DNA of 27,422 nt from SYAN01 sp964406345 (GTDB lineage: Bacteria; Actinomycetota; Actinomycetes; Nanopelagicales; Nanopelagicaceae), in contig CAYORK010000015.1 of NCBI GenBank assembly GCA_964406345.1, positions 1 to 27,422 of the forward strand, written 5' to 3'. Of the stretch, positions 6,671 through 14,200 are shown in pieces. The stretch's first letter is position 1; the number at the start of each line of letters is the position of its first letter. The notes under the pieces were generated by a model, which saw only the letters and a list, made by a program, of their open reading frames with translations, had not been told where the DNA came from and ran no database searches. Both the position numbers and the translations under genes were made by a program.

Positions 6671-7456
6671 TCACTTGCGAGACCACGCGAATGTCTTCAC
6701 GGCCAGGAATGTACCCACGATGGTCCAGAGAATGAGCACGATGGCGATCCGTCCTAGCTCATAACTTCCTGCGACTTCTTGGCTCGCGAAAGAGTCAGGG
6801 AGGAATACATAGCGCATCCCTTGGGTCATCCATTTGAGCGGGAAGAGTGCTGCGAATTGCTGCATCCATCCGGGAAGCTGCGAGAAGACGAAGAAAACGC
6901 CACTGAAGAATTGCAGGACGATCACGATCGGCGAGACCACTGCTGAAGCAGCGCGCCCGCTCTTCGGCACTGTGGAGAATGCGATGCCGAGGATGGCCGC
7001 AGAGATCGATCCCAATGCGATGATCCATGCGAATGCGATCCAACGAGAGGCTTCACTCGGTAACTCCAAACCGAAGAAGAGAGCACCGAATGCCAGTAAG
7101 AGGATCACCTGTAGCGACATGGAATAAAGGACTTGGATGCCCTTGCCGATGAAGAAAGCGCTCGGCGGCATCGGTGTGCCACGGAGGCGCTTGAGTGCTC
7201 CGGTATCGCGCTCCATTGGGATGGTGATGGCGAGATTCTGGAATCCTGAGTTGACCAGGCCGGAGGCGATCATCCCGGCGACGAAGTATTGACTGAAGGT
7301 CACACCGGGTGCGATCTCATCATTGAAGACCGAACCGAAGATGAAGAGCAAGATCACTGGGAATGCGATGGTGAAGACCACGGCTTCTCGAGCACGATTG
7401 AATTGCTTGATCTCGAGTAGCCCTCGTTGCAGACCGATACGAAGAGCAGTGATCAT
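6671..7456 (-). CDS. ABC-2 type transporter permease
   Basis: 261-residue integral membrane half of an ABC exporter of the DrrB/ABC-2 type, with about six membrane segments. Typical features are the N-terminal amphipathic stretch ending in ARE (FNRAREAVVF), the first helix VFTIAFPVILLFIFGSVF, and the region PMERDTGALKRLRGTPMP, the cytoplasmic loop that contacts the ATPase in this family. ATG at 7456 overlaps the stop of the ATPase gene by four bases (ATGA), implying translational coupling. Substrate unknown: relatives move drugs, lipids or polysaccharides. Complete gene. Confidence 0.92.
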   Translation of the reverse strand: MITALRIGLQRGLLEIKQFNRAREAVVFTIAFPVILLFIFGSVFNDEIAPGVTFSQYFVAGMIASGLVNSGFQNLAITIPMERDTGALKRLRGTPMPPSAFFIGKGIQVLYSMSLQVILLLAFGALFFGLELPSEASRWIAFAWIIALGSISAAILGIAFSTVPKSGRAASAVVSPIVIVLQFFSGVFFVFSQLPGWMQQFAALFPLKWMTQGMRYVFLPDSFASQEVAGSYELGRIAIVLILWTIVGTFLAVKTFAWSRK

Positions 7457-8088
7457 CTCGACACCTCTTCGGTGAGATCTGATCCGCTCTCACCGATCAT
7501 CTCGAGATAGATCTCCTCGAGCGTCGGGCGTTTGACGGAGAGTGAGGGGATCTCGCCCTCGAACTCGGCCATCAGCTTTGCGACCATCTCGGTGGGGGAG
7601 TTGGTCTCCACCTGATGGAGTGAGCCGAATTGATCACGCCAACTCACCTTTGCCATCGCTTTCTCGCGCCCTCCCAGCGTCGTCGGTGGAGCAACTTCAA
7701 GGATGCGACCTTCTGCGATCACTCCGACTCGATCAGCGAGAGCCTCTGCCTCATCCAGGTAGTGCGTGGTCAAGAGAATGGTCGTACCTTCATCACGAAG
7801 GCTCTTGATCAACTCCCAGAAGGATCGTCGCGCTTTGGGATCGAAGCCAGTTGTCGGTTCATCCAGAAAGAGGAGCTCAGGGGAGCCGATGATGCCAAGC
7901 GCCACATCGAGGCGACGTCGTTGTCCTCCGCTAAGGGTTCGGATCTTTTGATCGCCCTTCTCAGCGAGTCCGACCGCATCGATCAAATGCTCTACATCGC
8001 GCGCTCTCGAGTAGTAATGACGAAAGTGCGAGATCGTCTCTCGGACAGTGAGATCCGGGAAGTCTGCGCTGTCTTGCAAGACGATGCC
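7453..8088 (-). CDS. ABC transporter ATP-binding protein, N-terminus lost in assembly gap
   Basis: Nucleotide-binding subunit of the ABC-2 exporter. The visible part starts at the gap edge with GIVLQDSADFPDLTVRE (Q-loop region) and continues with the ABC signature LSGGQRRRLDVALG, Walker B LLFLDEPTTGFDP and the H-loop LLTTHYLDEAE; the C-terminal 80 residues are the accessory region of DrrA-like ATPases. The Walker A segment, roughly the first 85-90 residues, must lie in the gap, so 100 N is too short for the missing sequence. An internal ATG at 8079 is not the true start. It overlaps the permease by ATGA. First gene of a four-gene operon with permease, secreted protein and DUF2007-like protein. 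Confidence 0.93.
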   Translation of the reverse strand, partial: GIVLQDSADFPDLTVRETISHFRHYYSRARDVEHLIDAVGLAEKGDQKIRTLSGGQRRRLDVALGIIGSPELLFLDEPTTGFDPKARRSFWELIKSLRDEGTTILLTTHYLDEAEALADRVGVIAEGRILEVAPPTTLGGREKAMAKVSWRDQFGSLHQVETNSPTEMVAKLMAEFEGEIPSLSVKRPTLEEIYLEMIGESGSDLTEEVSR

Positions 8089-8188
8089 NNNNNNNNNNNN
8101 NNNNNNNNNNNNNNNNNNNNNNNNNNNNNNNNNNNNNNNNNNNNNNNNNNNNNNNNNNNNNNNNNNNNNNNNNNNNNNNNNNNNNNNN
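8089..8188. other. Assembly gap (100 N) between ABC ATPase and zinc-binding protein gene
   Basis: Exactly 100 N. It must hide the ATPase N-terminus (about 260 nt) plus the divergent promoter region, so the real gap exceeds 100 nt. Confidence 0.97.
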
Positions 8189-8203
8189 ACTCGAGGTGAT
8201 CAG

Positions 8204-8437
8204 ATGGAAGAGCACGATGATGGGATCTTCATGGTGCGCCGCATCACAGGTTCTTCATCCACGAAGAGTTATCGCTGTCCGGGCTGCGATCAGATGATCC
8301 CGACCGCGACACCGCATATCGTCGCGTGGCTCGAGCACGATGTGGATACTCGCAGGCATTGGCACACACCTTGTTGGAGCGCTCGCGGTCGAAGGAAACC
8401 GAAGATAGAACGGACTCGCAACGCACCCAAGTATTAG
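8204..8437 (+). CDS. Small zinc-binding protein, actinobacterial 'ATP/GTP-binding' family
   Basis: 77 residues. The core VRRITGSSSTKSYRCPGCDQ followed by PHIVAW and TRRHWHTPCWSAR matches a short family conserved in Actinomycetota and usually labelled 'ATP/GTP-binding protein', although no P-loop is present here. C25, C28, one of the histidines H52/H54, and C57 could bind a zinc ion, so a zinc-ribbon-like nucleic-acid or protein contact is more likely than nucleotide binding. ATG at 8204 has GAGGTGA 5 nt upstream, right after the gap. The C-terminus is basic (RGRRKPKIERTRN). It is divergent from the ABC operon and convergent with the aldehyde dehydrogenase gene. Confidence 0.85.
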   Translation: MEEHDDGIFMVRRITGSSSTKSYRCPGCDQMIPTATPHIVAWLEHDVDTRRHWHTPCWSARGRRKPKIERTRNAPKY

Positions 8438-8446
8438 TGGGGTACT

Positions 8447-8465
8447 AGAGGAAAGTCTTCCCTCT
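8447..8465. terminator. Possible bidirectional terminator hairpin
   Basis: AGAGGAAA (8447-8454), loop GTC, TTCCCTCT (8458-8465): an 8-bp stem with one mismatch between convergent genes, overlapping the stop codon of the aldehyde dehydrogenase. No T-tract follows, so the evidence is weak. Confidence 0.25.
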
Positions 8466-9927
8466 AACCGAGACTTCTTCCGTGGAGCATCTTGATCAAT
8501 CGCACGACGAGTCGATCAGCGAAAGCGCTCCTTCGGAATGTGGTGAAGTGAAGTGGCAGTTGGAACCGCGCTTGGACGGTCGACTTCGGATATGTGAATT
8601 CAAGTAGCCCTTCTGGCCCGTGGATACGGCCGTATCCACTCTCTTTGATGCCACCGAATGGAACCGATGCGACGGCGGCGAATGAGATGACGCTATTGAT
8701 CGAGACCATCCCGGAAGCGATACGAGAAGCGATCGATTCACCATTTCTCTTGGAGAAGACAGCTGCACCAAGACCATAACGAGTGGCGTTGGTGCGATCG
8801 ATGGCATCGTCCATGTCTTTTGCGCGATTGATGACAAGCGTCGGACCAAAAGTCTCTTCCTGGACCGCTGCGGAGTTCTCATCAAGGTCTGTGATGATGA
8901 CGGGAGAGACGTAGCGGTCACCGACTGACTCGCTTCCACCTAGTCGAAAAGTTCCACCGCTCTTCTTCGCATCCGCAAGGTGGCTGGAGATGACTTTCAA
9001 CTGCGATGGCATCGTGGCAGGACCATAGTTCTTGCCCGTCTCCAACTTCTTCGCAAGTTCGACGATCAAAGCGATGAATTCCTCTGCAATGGCATCGTGG
9101 ATGTAGACCCGTTCTGCGCCGATACAGGTCTGACCGGCATTCGACATCGCAGACCAGAGCGTGTTCTCAGCAGCAAGGCGAAGATCGGCATCACGATCGA
9201 TGATGACCGCATCCTTACCGCCACACTCCAAGACCACCGGGATCATTCGTTCAGCGCAAGATGCGGCGACTTTCTTTGCCGTACGTGTCGATCCAGTGAA
9301 GGCGACTTTGTCGACCGCGCTCTCCGTGAGGAACTTGCCTGTCTCCGGAAGACCGGGGACAACTGTGAAGAGGTCTTCGATCGGCGAGACCTTTGCGAAG
9401 GAATCTGCCAGCCAGACGGCAACTCCTGGTGTGTACTCACTTGGCTTCAAGACCACGGCGTTACCGGCGGCAAGGGCATATGCGATTGAACCCATCGGAG
9501 TGAAGACCGGATAGTTCCAAGGACCGATCACGCCGACGACTCCGTAGGGCTTGCGCTCTACAGTCGCTCGCATGTTCAGCATCAAGAGTCCCGGTCGACG
9601 TCGTTGTGGCGCAAGGACGAACTCGAAGTTCTTCGCAGCCCATGCGAGGTGACCTATCGCCAATGTGAACTCAAGCGTGGCATCCGAGAGTGGTTTACCA
9701 GTCTCTTCGAAGACCCACCGCGCTCCTTCATCGATGTGATCCGTCAGGTACTTCGCCCACTTGAGAAGGATGCGTCGACGCGCACGTGGCGATAGCGATT
9801 GCCAGTGCAGCGAAGCGATCTTCGCGCGATTGACCGCACGTTCGACATCCTCGCGAGAGGAATTCGGATAGCTAGAGACTTCGAGGCCGGTAGCAGGATT
9901 GATCGTGCTGAATGACGTTGGGCTCAC
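8464..9927 (-). CDS. NAD(P)-dependent aldehyde dehydrogenase
   Basis: 487-residue ALDH-superfamily enzyme oxidising an aldehyde to the acid in the cytoplasm. Catalytic residues are all present: N138 (GPWNYP), K161 (LKPSEY), E234 (LECGGK) and the nucleophile C268 (GQTCIG); PFGGIKESGYGR near the C-terminus is also typical. The C-terminus extends about 40 residues past this with a hydrophobic/basic tail (FTTFRRSAFADRLVV...), as in the membrane-associated long-chain aldehyde and succinate-semialdehyde branch; the substrate cannot be fixed from sequence. The start is GTG at 9927, with no Shine-Dalgarno; TAGTAT on the minus strand (9941-9936) ends 8 nt before it, suggesting a leaderless message. 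Divergent from the hydrolase at 9948, with which it shares the -10 region. Confidence 0.93.
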   Translation of the reverse strand: MSPTSFSTINPATGLEVSSYPNSSREDVERAVNRAKIASLHWQSLSPRARRRILLKWAKYLTDHIDEGARWVFEETGKPLSDATLEFTLAIGHLAWAAKNFEFVLAPQRRRPGLLMLNMRATVERKPYGVVGVIGPWNYPVFTPMGSIAYALAAGNAVVLKPSEYTPGVAVWLADSFAKVSPIEDLFTVVPGLPETGKFLTESAVDKVAFTGSTRTAKKVAASCAERMIPVVLECGGKDAVIIDRDADLRLAAENTLWSAMSNAGQTCIGAERVYIHDAIAEEFIALIVELAKKLETGKNYGPATMPSQLKVISSHLADAKKSGGTFRLGGSESVGDRYVSPVIITDLDENSAAVQEETFGPTLVINRAKDMDDAIDRTNATRYGLGAAVFSKRNGESIASRIASGMVSINSVISFAAVASVPFGGIKESGYGRIHGPEGLLEFTYPKSTVQARFQLPLHFTTFRRSAFADRLVVRLIKMLHGRSLG

Positions 9928-9935
9928 AAGCAGAG

Positions 9936-9942
9936 ATACTAT
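9936..9942. promoter_or_regulatory. Bidirectional -10 element ATACTAT shared by hydrolase and aldehyde dehydrogenase genes
   Basis: The 7 bp give TACTAT on the plus strand (9937-9942, 5 nt before GTG 9948) and TAGTAT on the minus strand (9941-9936, 8 nt before GTG 9927). Only 20 nt separate the two start codons, leaving no room for ribosome binding sites. Recognisable -35 hexamers are weak on both sides. Confidence 0.5.
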
Positions 9943-9947
9943 GCCTC

Positions 9948-10673
9948 GTGTCCGATAATGCGCAGAAGGAGATCATCAGACCGAGTACGGTCCTGCCTTC
10001 GAAGCGTGAAGTGATCACGATCCATACTGCCGATGGCCTCGACCTGATCGGCGAAGTGGCAGAGCCACTCACTCCTGCCGTTGCGACCCTACTGACACTC
10101 CATCCACTGCCAACTCATGGCGGCATGATGGATAGCCATCTCCTCGCGAAAGCGGCCAATCGTCTTCCTGCGATGGCTGGTATCCGTATCGTGCGCTTCA
10201 ACACTCGCGGAACGGAGAGCGCCCTTGGCAAGAGTGAGGGTGAGTTTGGCGGAGGCGAGAGTGAGAAGTTTGATGTTGAAGCGGCGATCGCGTACGCCAC
10301 GAGTCGTTTCCCAGATCAACCACTGTGGGTATTGGGTTGGTCCTTCGGCACTGATCTCGCACTTCGCTATGCCAGAGATCCGAGGGTGAAAGGACTCATT
10401 CTCTTGAGCCCGCCACTTCGCACTACAGGAGAGGAAGACCTGCGATTCTGGGCCGAAGATGGAAGAGCAGTCATCGCACTCATCCCAGAGTTGGATGACT
10501 ATCTTCGACCCGAAGCCGCACGTGAACGCTTTTCAATCATCCCTCAGTTGAAGTTGATCCCCGTCGAAGGTGCCAAGCATCTCTGGGTGGGGGAGCCTTA
10601 CGTCTATCGAGTGTTGAGTGAGATCGTGCAAGTGATCAATGGGAGCGCGTTACCGCTTCCCACCGAGTACTGA
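9948..10673 (+). CDS. Alpha/beta hydrolase (serine hydrolase)
   Basis: About 241 residues with an alpha/beta hydrolase core. The nucleophile elbow is LGWSFGTDLAL (GxSxG), the oxyanion/early strand is TLHPLPTHGGMM, RFNTRGTE follows, and the C-terminal catalytic His is probably that in VEGAKHLWVG. It resembles the CocE/YgjP-like 'alpha/beta hydrolase superfamily' esterase or peptidase group, but the substrate is unknown. The frame opens at ATG 9912, which overlaps the divergent aldehyde dehydrogenase by 16 nt; GTG 9948 is preferred because TACTAT ends 5 nt upstream and the conserved part begins later (EVITIHTADG). Another GTG lies at that EVI segment. It ends 9 nt from the convergent AI-2E permease gene. 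Confidence 0.85.
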   Translation: MSDNAQKEIIRPSTVLPSKREVITIHTADGLDLIGEVAEPLTPAVATLLTLHPLPTHGGMMDSHLLAKAANRLPAMAGIRIVRFNTRGTESALGKSEGEFGGGESEKFDVEAAIAYATSRFPDQPLWVLGWSFGTDLALRYARDPRVKGLILLSPPLRTTGEEDLRFWAEDGRAVIALIPELDDYLRPEAARERFSIIPQLKLIPVEGAKHLWVGEPYVYRVLSEIVQVINGSALPLPTEY

Positions 10674-10682
10674 AGACTTCAG

Positions 10683-11783
10683 CTAACTTCGATCGCTCTT
10701 CGGAAAGACCACTTCTTCCAAGATCAGTAGTAAAGCTGCTGCCAAAGGTACTGCGAGGATGGCACCGACCAATCCGAAGAGAGTCGAACCGAGAAGTGCC
10801 GCGATGATCGTGACGATTCCGGGGATCGAAAGCGACCGCTTCATGATTCGAGGTACGACAAGATAATTCTCCACCTGTTGATAGACGGTGTAACCCAGCA
10901 AGGCTGCGAGTGCGGTCCCCGGGGAGACGGTCAGCGCGACCAGAGTGAAGATCGTCGCCCCAATGAAGTGACCGACGAGCGGTATCAATCCCGCGAAGAA
11001 GACGACCATGCCAAGAGCCGCTGCGTAGGGAACCTTGATGAGTAGTCCATAGCCGGTGATGAAAAGTGCGGCAGTCGCCGCAATCACGATCTGGCTGCCG
11101 ACGAAGACACCGATTCGATAGGTGATCGCATCTCCGATGGCGCTCACGCGTTCACGCCTTGAAGCAGGAGCAAGTCGATAGAGGACTTGTAGGAACTTTG
11201 GAAGCGAAGCCATGAAGTACAAAGTCAAGACGAAGAGGGTGAGGATCGCGAATGTTCCTGAGATCACTGTCCTTCCGACTCCGATCACGCCTCCGAAGAG
11301 AGTCGTGAATAGTTGGCCATCAGCGACGGATTCGTTCGCCCACTTTTCTAGGTTATCTACGACGCCATACTCCGCATTGATGGAAGCAATCTGGCGATTC
11401 TCAGTCAATTGCGCGATCGTCTCAGGAAGGGTATTGATGAAACTCTCTACCTGTCTTATCACTGGTGGTATGACGAGCCATGAGAAGAGAAGTGCGGTCG
11501 CGATCACTGAAAATGCGACGGTGGCAATCGCCGCTACGCGTCTCATTCCTCGCTTGACTTGGAATTCGATCAAGGGATTGAGACCTGCTGCGAGGAAAAT
11601 CGAGATGATCAAGAGGATGAAGACATTGCTCGCCGATGCGAGTGCTTGAAGGAGTGTGATTGCGACGAGAGCACCACTCGCTGCGAGGAATCCGAAGTAG
11701 AAGGGGTGAGAAGTATTGATGGGACGGCCCGGTGTTCCAAGAGAGGTCACACCCTCAGTACTTTTTTTCTTTCGTTCCGCCAC
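10683..11783 (-). CDS. AI-2E family transporter (PerM-like permease)
   Basis: 366-residue integral membrane protein. Pairs of membrane helices occur near residues 30-75 and 80-110, a soluble, helical region near 115-165 (RQVESFINTLPETIAQL), and four to five further helices to the C-terminus. Family landmarks are ILTLFVLTLYFM, the FFAGLIPLVGHFIGA segment, and QQVENYLVVPRIMKRSL followed by LFGLVGAILAVPLAAAL. Members are homotrimer-like permeases; one exports autoinducer 2, others are Na+/H+ antiporters, so the substrate here is open. The start is GTG at 11783: on the minus strand TAAGAT (11795-11790) ends 6 nt before it. Divergent from the DUF4032 gene with 56 nt between start codons. Confidence 0.93.
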   Translation of the reverse strand: MAERKKKSTEGVTSLGTPGRPINTSHPFYFGFLAASGALVAITLLQALASASNVFILLIISIFLAAGLNPLIEFQVKRGMRRVAAIATVAFSVIATALLFSWLVIPPVIRQVESFINTLPETIAQLTENRQIASINAEYGVVDNLEKWANESVADGQLFTTLFGGVIGVGRTVISGTFAILTLFVLTLYFMASLPKFLQVLYRLAPASRRERVSAIGDAITYRIGVFVGSQIVIAATAALFITGYGLLIKVPYAAALGMVVFFAGLIPLVGHFIGATIFTLVALTVSPGTALAALLGYTVYQQVENYLVVPRIMKRSLSIPGIVTIIAALLGSTLFGLVGAILAVPLAAALLLILEEVVFPKSDRS

Positions 11784-11789
11784 ATCCGC

Positions 11790-11795
11790 ATCTTA
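11790..11795 (-). promoter_or_regulatory. -10 element TAAGAT of AI-2E permease gene (leaderless)
   Basis: Minus-strand TAAGAT followed by 6 nt and the GTG at 11783; no Shine-Dalgarno is present. Confidence 0.4.
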
Positions 11796-11827
11796 GAGTC
11801 AATTCCTCGAGCCACCTGGTTGCTCGC

Positions 11828-11833
11828 TAGGAT
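11828..11833 (+). promoter_or_regulatory. -10 element TAGGAT of DUF4032 gene (leaderless)
   Basis: TAGGAT, then 6 nt, then the GTG at 11840. The opposite-facing TAAGAT of the AI-2E gene lies 32 nt away with the same spacing. Confidence 0.4.
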
Positions 11834-11839
11834 CGTCGC

Positions 11840-13117
11840 GTGCTGAACTCGTCATCCTCTCTCAACATCAGAGGACTTGGTGAGGAGATCGCATCGCTCT
11901 CACACCTTCCGTGGTCGATTCCACTAGAGCAGTGGCCCGAGGATGAGACCCTCGCCCTGCAGCGCGGAATCTCGCGTCACGTCGTCCGCTTGGTGCGTGC
12001 ACCTGGCTTTGAGGCGAGGGAGGCTCAAGGCCTAGATCACGAGATTTATGCGGTGAAAGAGACCATCTCCGAGATCGCAGAGCGCGAGTATCAGATCCTT
12101 CGTGAGTTGAGCCATCGAGGGGCGCCTGCGGTCGAACCCGTCGCCGTCGTCGAGGGTCGAAGCGATGCGAAGGGCGAGGAGCTACCTGCAGCCCTTGTCA
12201 CGAGATTCCTTCCCTTTTCCTCTCCCTATCGAGTGATCCTGAGCGGCGCGCTCGGTGGCAAGGTCACGGGATTTGAGATCGAGAAGATGGCAAGTGCGCT
12301 GGCTCTTCTCCTAGTAAGGCTCCATCTCTTGGGTTTCTGGTGGGGGGATTGCTCACTCTCCAATACTCTCTTTCGTCGAGATGCAGACAGTTTTGCCGCT
12401 TACCTCGTCGATGCAGAGACCGGAGAGTTTCATCAAAGCCTGAGTAAAGGCCAGCGCGAACATGATCTCGAGATCGCTCATTTCAATGTCGCAGCCGAAC
12501 TCGAGGACATCTCACTCTCCGATGTGATCTATCCAGGGCTTGATCCGATTCGCGCAAGTGACGCGGTCATCCGTCGCTATCGACGGTTGTGGAGCGCGAT
12601 CACAGAACCTCGCTCACTCGATGCCAGCGATAGGCAGGCAGTCGAGCGTGCGATGCGCACGGTGCAAGACCTTGGTTTCGCAGTAGAGGAGGTGGAGATT
12701 TCTTTCGGCGAAGATGGCCAACACCTCAACTTCACTCCGAAAGTGGTCGCTGCCGATTACCACAAGGTGCGCATCTTCGAATTGATGGGGCTTCAGGTGG
12801 AGGAGTTCCAAGCGAAGCGGCTTCTCGCCTCCTTCGATCGTTACTACTCTCGAATCAAGGAGCCACGCCCTTCGCGTGAAGAGGTGGCACGAGTTTGGCT
12901 CGAAGAGGTCTTCCGTCATGTCGTGGATCAAGTACCCACATCACTGCGCGGTCGCATCGAAGATGCCCAACTCTTCCACGAGGTCTTGGAGCACCGTTGG
13001 TACCTCGGCGAGAAGGCGGGACGCGATGTCGGTTTGGAGTTCGCAACGAAGGATTACATCGCTTCGATCCTGCCCTCGCGAATGGACTCTGGAACTCTCA
13101 GCAATCAACTGGATTAG
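11840..13117 (+). CDS. DUF4032 protein with kinase-like N-terminal domain
   Basis: 425-residue cytoplasmic protein. Residues 40-200 look like a lipopolysaccharide-kinase/RIO-type protein-kinase fold: Lys73 in YAVKE (VAxK lysine), acidic residues in AEREYQIL, the catalytic-loop motif WGDCSLSNTLF with D170 and N175 (HGDxxxxN equivalent), and D191 in LVDAETGE as the metal-binding DFG Asp. The C-terminal half (about 280-415) matches DUF4032: VEISFGEDGQ, DYHKVRIFELMGLQVEEFQAK and FHEVLEHRWYLGEKAGRDV. Such fusions are conserved in Actinomycetota, but the substrate is unknown. Because the ATP- and metal-binding residues are kept, it is probably an active kinase. GTG at 11840 follows TAGGAT by 6 nt. 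Divergent from the AI-2E permease. Confidence 0.9.
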   Translation: MLNSSSSLNIRGLGEEIASLSHLPWSIPLEQWPEDETLALQRGISRHVVRLVRAPGFEAREAQGLDHEIYAVKETISEIAEREYQILRELSHRGAPAVEPVAVVEGRSDAKGEELPAALVTRFLPFSSPYRVILSGALGGKVTGFEIEKMASALALLLVRLHLLGFWWGDCSLSNTLFRRDADSFAAYLVDAETGEFHQSLSKGQREHDLEIAHFNVAAELEDISLSDVIYPGLDPIRASDAVIRRYRRLWSAITEPRSLDASDRQAVERAMRTVQDLGFAVEEVEISFGEDGQHLNFTPKVVAADYHKVRIFELMGLQVEEFQAKRLLASFDRYYSRIKEPRPSREEVARVWLEEVFRHVVDQVPTSLRGRIEDAQLFHEVLEHRWYLGEKAGRDVGLEFATKDYIASILPSRMDSGTLSNQLD

Positions 13118-13246
13118 TGCGGCGAAGTGGCAGGCGTGGACCCGAAGGACGGTGAAGAGAGGTGCAGGTCACACCAGTGCCAATGGAATTCGGCGGTTTG
13201 GAGGATGGATGCGAGTGGGAGACGAGAAAGTTGAGAGAATAAGGCA

Positions 13247-14200
13247 GTGAGTGCTCCTGGCATGGGAAATCAAAAGTTCGGCGGCCTACCAAAGGGATTC
13301 GCTCGCGCCATCGATCTCTCATCTCTCGCTCGCCCAACCTCTTCAGCGTCATCGACTCCGGCGGCAGATGGATCACGCGGAGCAAGCGTCATCGTCGACG
13401 TCACCGAGAATAACCTCGTCTCAGACTTCATCGAGTACAGCAAGAAGGCCCCAGCGTTCATCTTCATCTGGTCCTCACGCGCCAAAGGTTCTCGCGAGAT
13501 GCTCGACACCCTCGACCGTCTGGCACAACGCGATAACGGAGCTTGGCGCCTTGGAGCGATCTCCTTCGATTCACAACCAGAACTTGCATCAGCGCTCAGA
13601 GTCACCGCCATCCCCGCTGCGGTCGCGTTGATCAATGAACAAGTCCTTCCTATCCCGCAATTACCTCCAGAAGAGGCCTCGCTTCGCATGATGATCGATC
13701 GGATCCTCGAAGTCGCAGCGCAACAAGGACTGACGATCTCGAGGGATGGGGCTTCTAGCGAGAGTGAGGGCGGTCTGACCGCTCCGAGCGATCCAGAGGA
13801 AGATGAGGCCTATGCTGCGATAGAACGCGGCGACTTCACATCGGCAGCAGGTGCATACAAGCGACTCCTTGCCCGCAAACCGAATGATGCTCTTGCGATG
13901 CAGGCACTTGCGCAATGTGAGTTGATGATCCGAACCGCCTCGCTCGACCCCAAGACGTCGATCGAGGAGGCTTCCAGTAATCCCGATGATCTCGATCTCG
14001 TCATCAAGGCGAGCGATATCGAGGTAGTGATGGGTCAGATGGAGGCAGCCTTCTCGCGCCTCATCACCTTCATCAAGAACCATCCTGGTGATGAACGAAA
14101 GAGGGCTCGAGAGCACCTATTGACGCTCTTCTCGGTAGTACCCCCGGAGGATCCGATCCTGCTCAAGGCTCGAAGAGATCTAGCGAGCGCACTCTTTTGA
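13247..14200 (+). CDS. CnoX/YbbN-like thioredoxin-fold protein with TPR-like C-terminus
   Basis: 317 residues. A disordered N-terminus (1-45) precedes a thioredoxin fold (about 46-150), recognisable by FIFIWSSRAKGSREMLDTLD and the cis-Pro segment VTAIPAAVAL; the usual WCxxC is WSSRAKGS, with no cysteine, so it cannot do dithiol exchange. After an acidic linker (about 175-185, DPEEDEAYAA) come tetratricopeptide-like helices: AIERGDFTSAAGAYKRLLA, then GQMEAAFSRLITFIKNHPGD. This is the architecture of E. coli CnoX (YbbN) and mycobacterial Rv1324, a chaperone-like holdase. GTG at 13247 is preceded by GAGAAT and 6 nt. Its last four bases overlap the MFS gene (TTGA), so the two are coupled. Confidence 0.88.
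   Translation: MSAPGMGNQKFGGLPKGFARAIDLSSLARPTSSASSTPAADGSRGASVIVDVTENNLVSDFIEYSKKAPAFIFIWSSRAKGSREMLDTLDRLAQRDNGAWRLGAISFDSQPELASALRVTAIPAAVALINEQVLPIPQLPPEEASLRMMIDRILEVAAQQGLTISRDGASSESEGGLTAPSDPEEDEAYAAIERGDFTSAAGAYKRLLARKPNDALAMQALAQCELMIRTASLDPKTSIEEASSNPDDLDLVIKASDIEVVMGQMEAAFSRLITFIKNHPGDERKRAREHLLTLFSVVPPEDPILLKARRDLASALF

Noticed and set aside
7630..8199. Plus-strand open frame through gap 2
   Set aside because: It is antisense to the ABC ATPase with its signature and Walker B motifs, and it only stays open because of the N run.
10670..10682. CTGAAG-A-CTTCAG palindrome between the hydrolase and AI-2E stops, as terminator
   Set aside because: The loop would be too small for the full stem, and the remaining 4-bp stem without a T-tract is not convincing.
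13183..13242. 19-codon open frame before the CnoX-like gene
   Set aside because: No ribosome site, no recognisable product, and a frame this short is expected by chance; the 129-nt space shows no RNA gene that I can fold.
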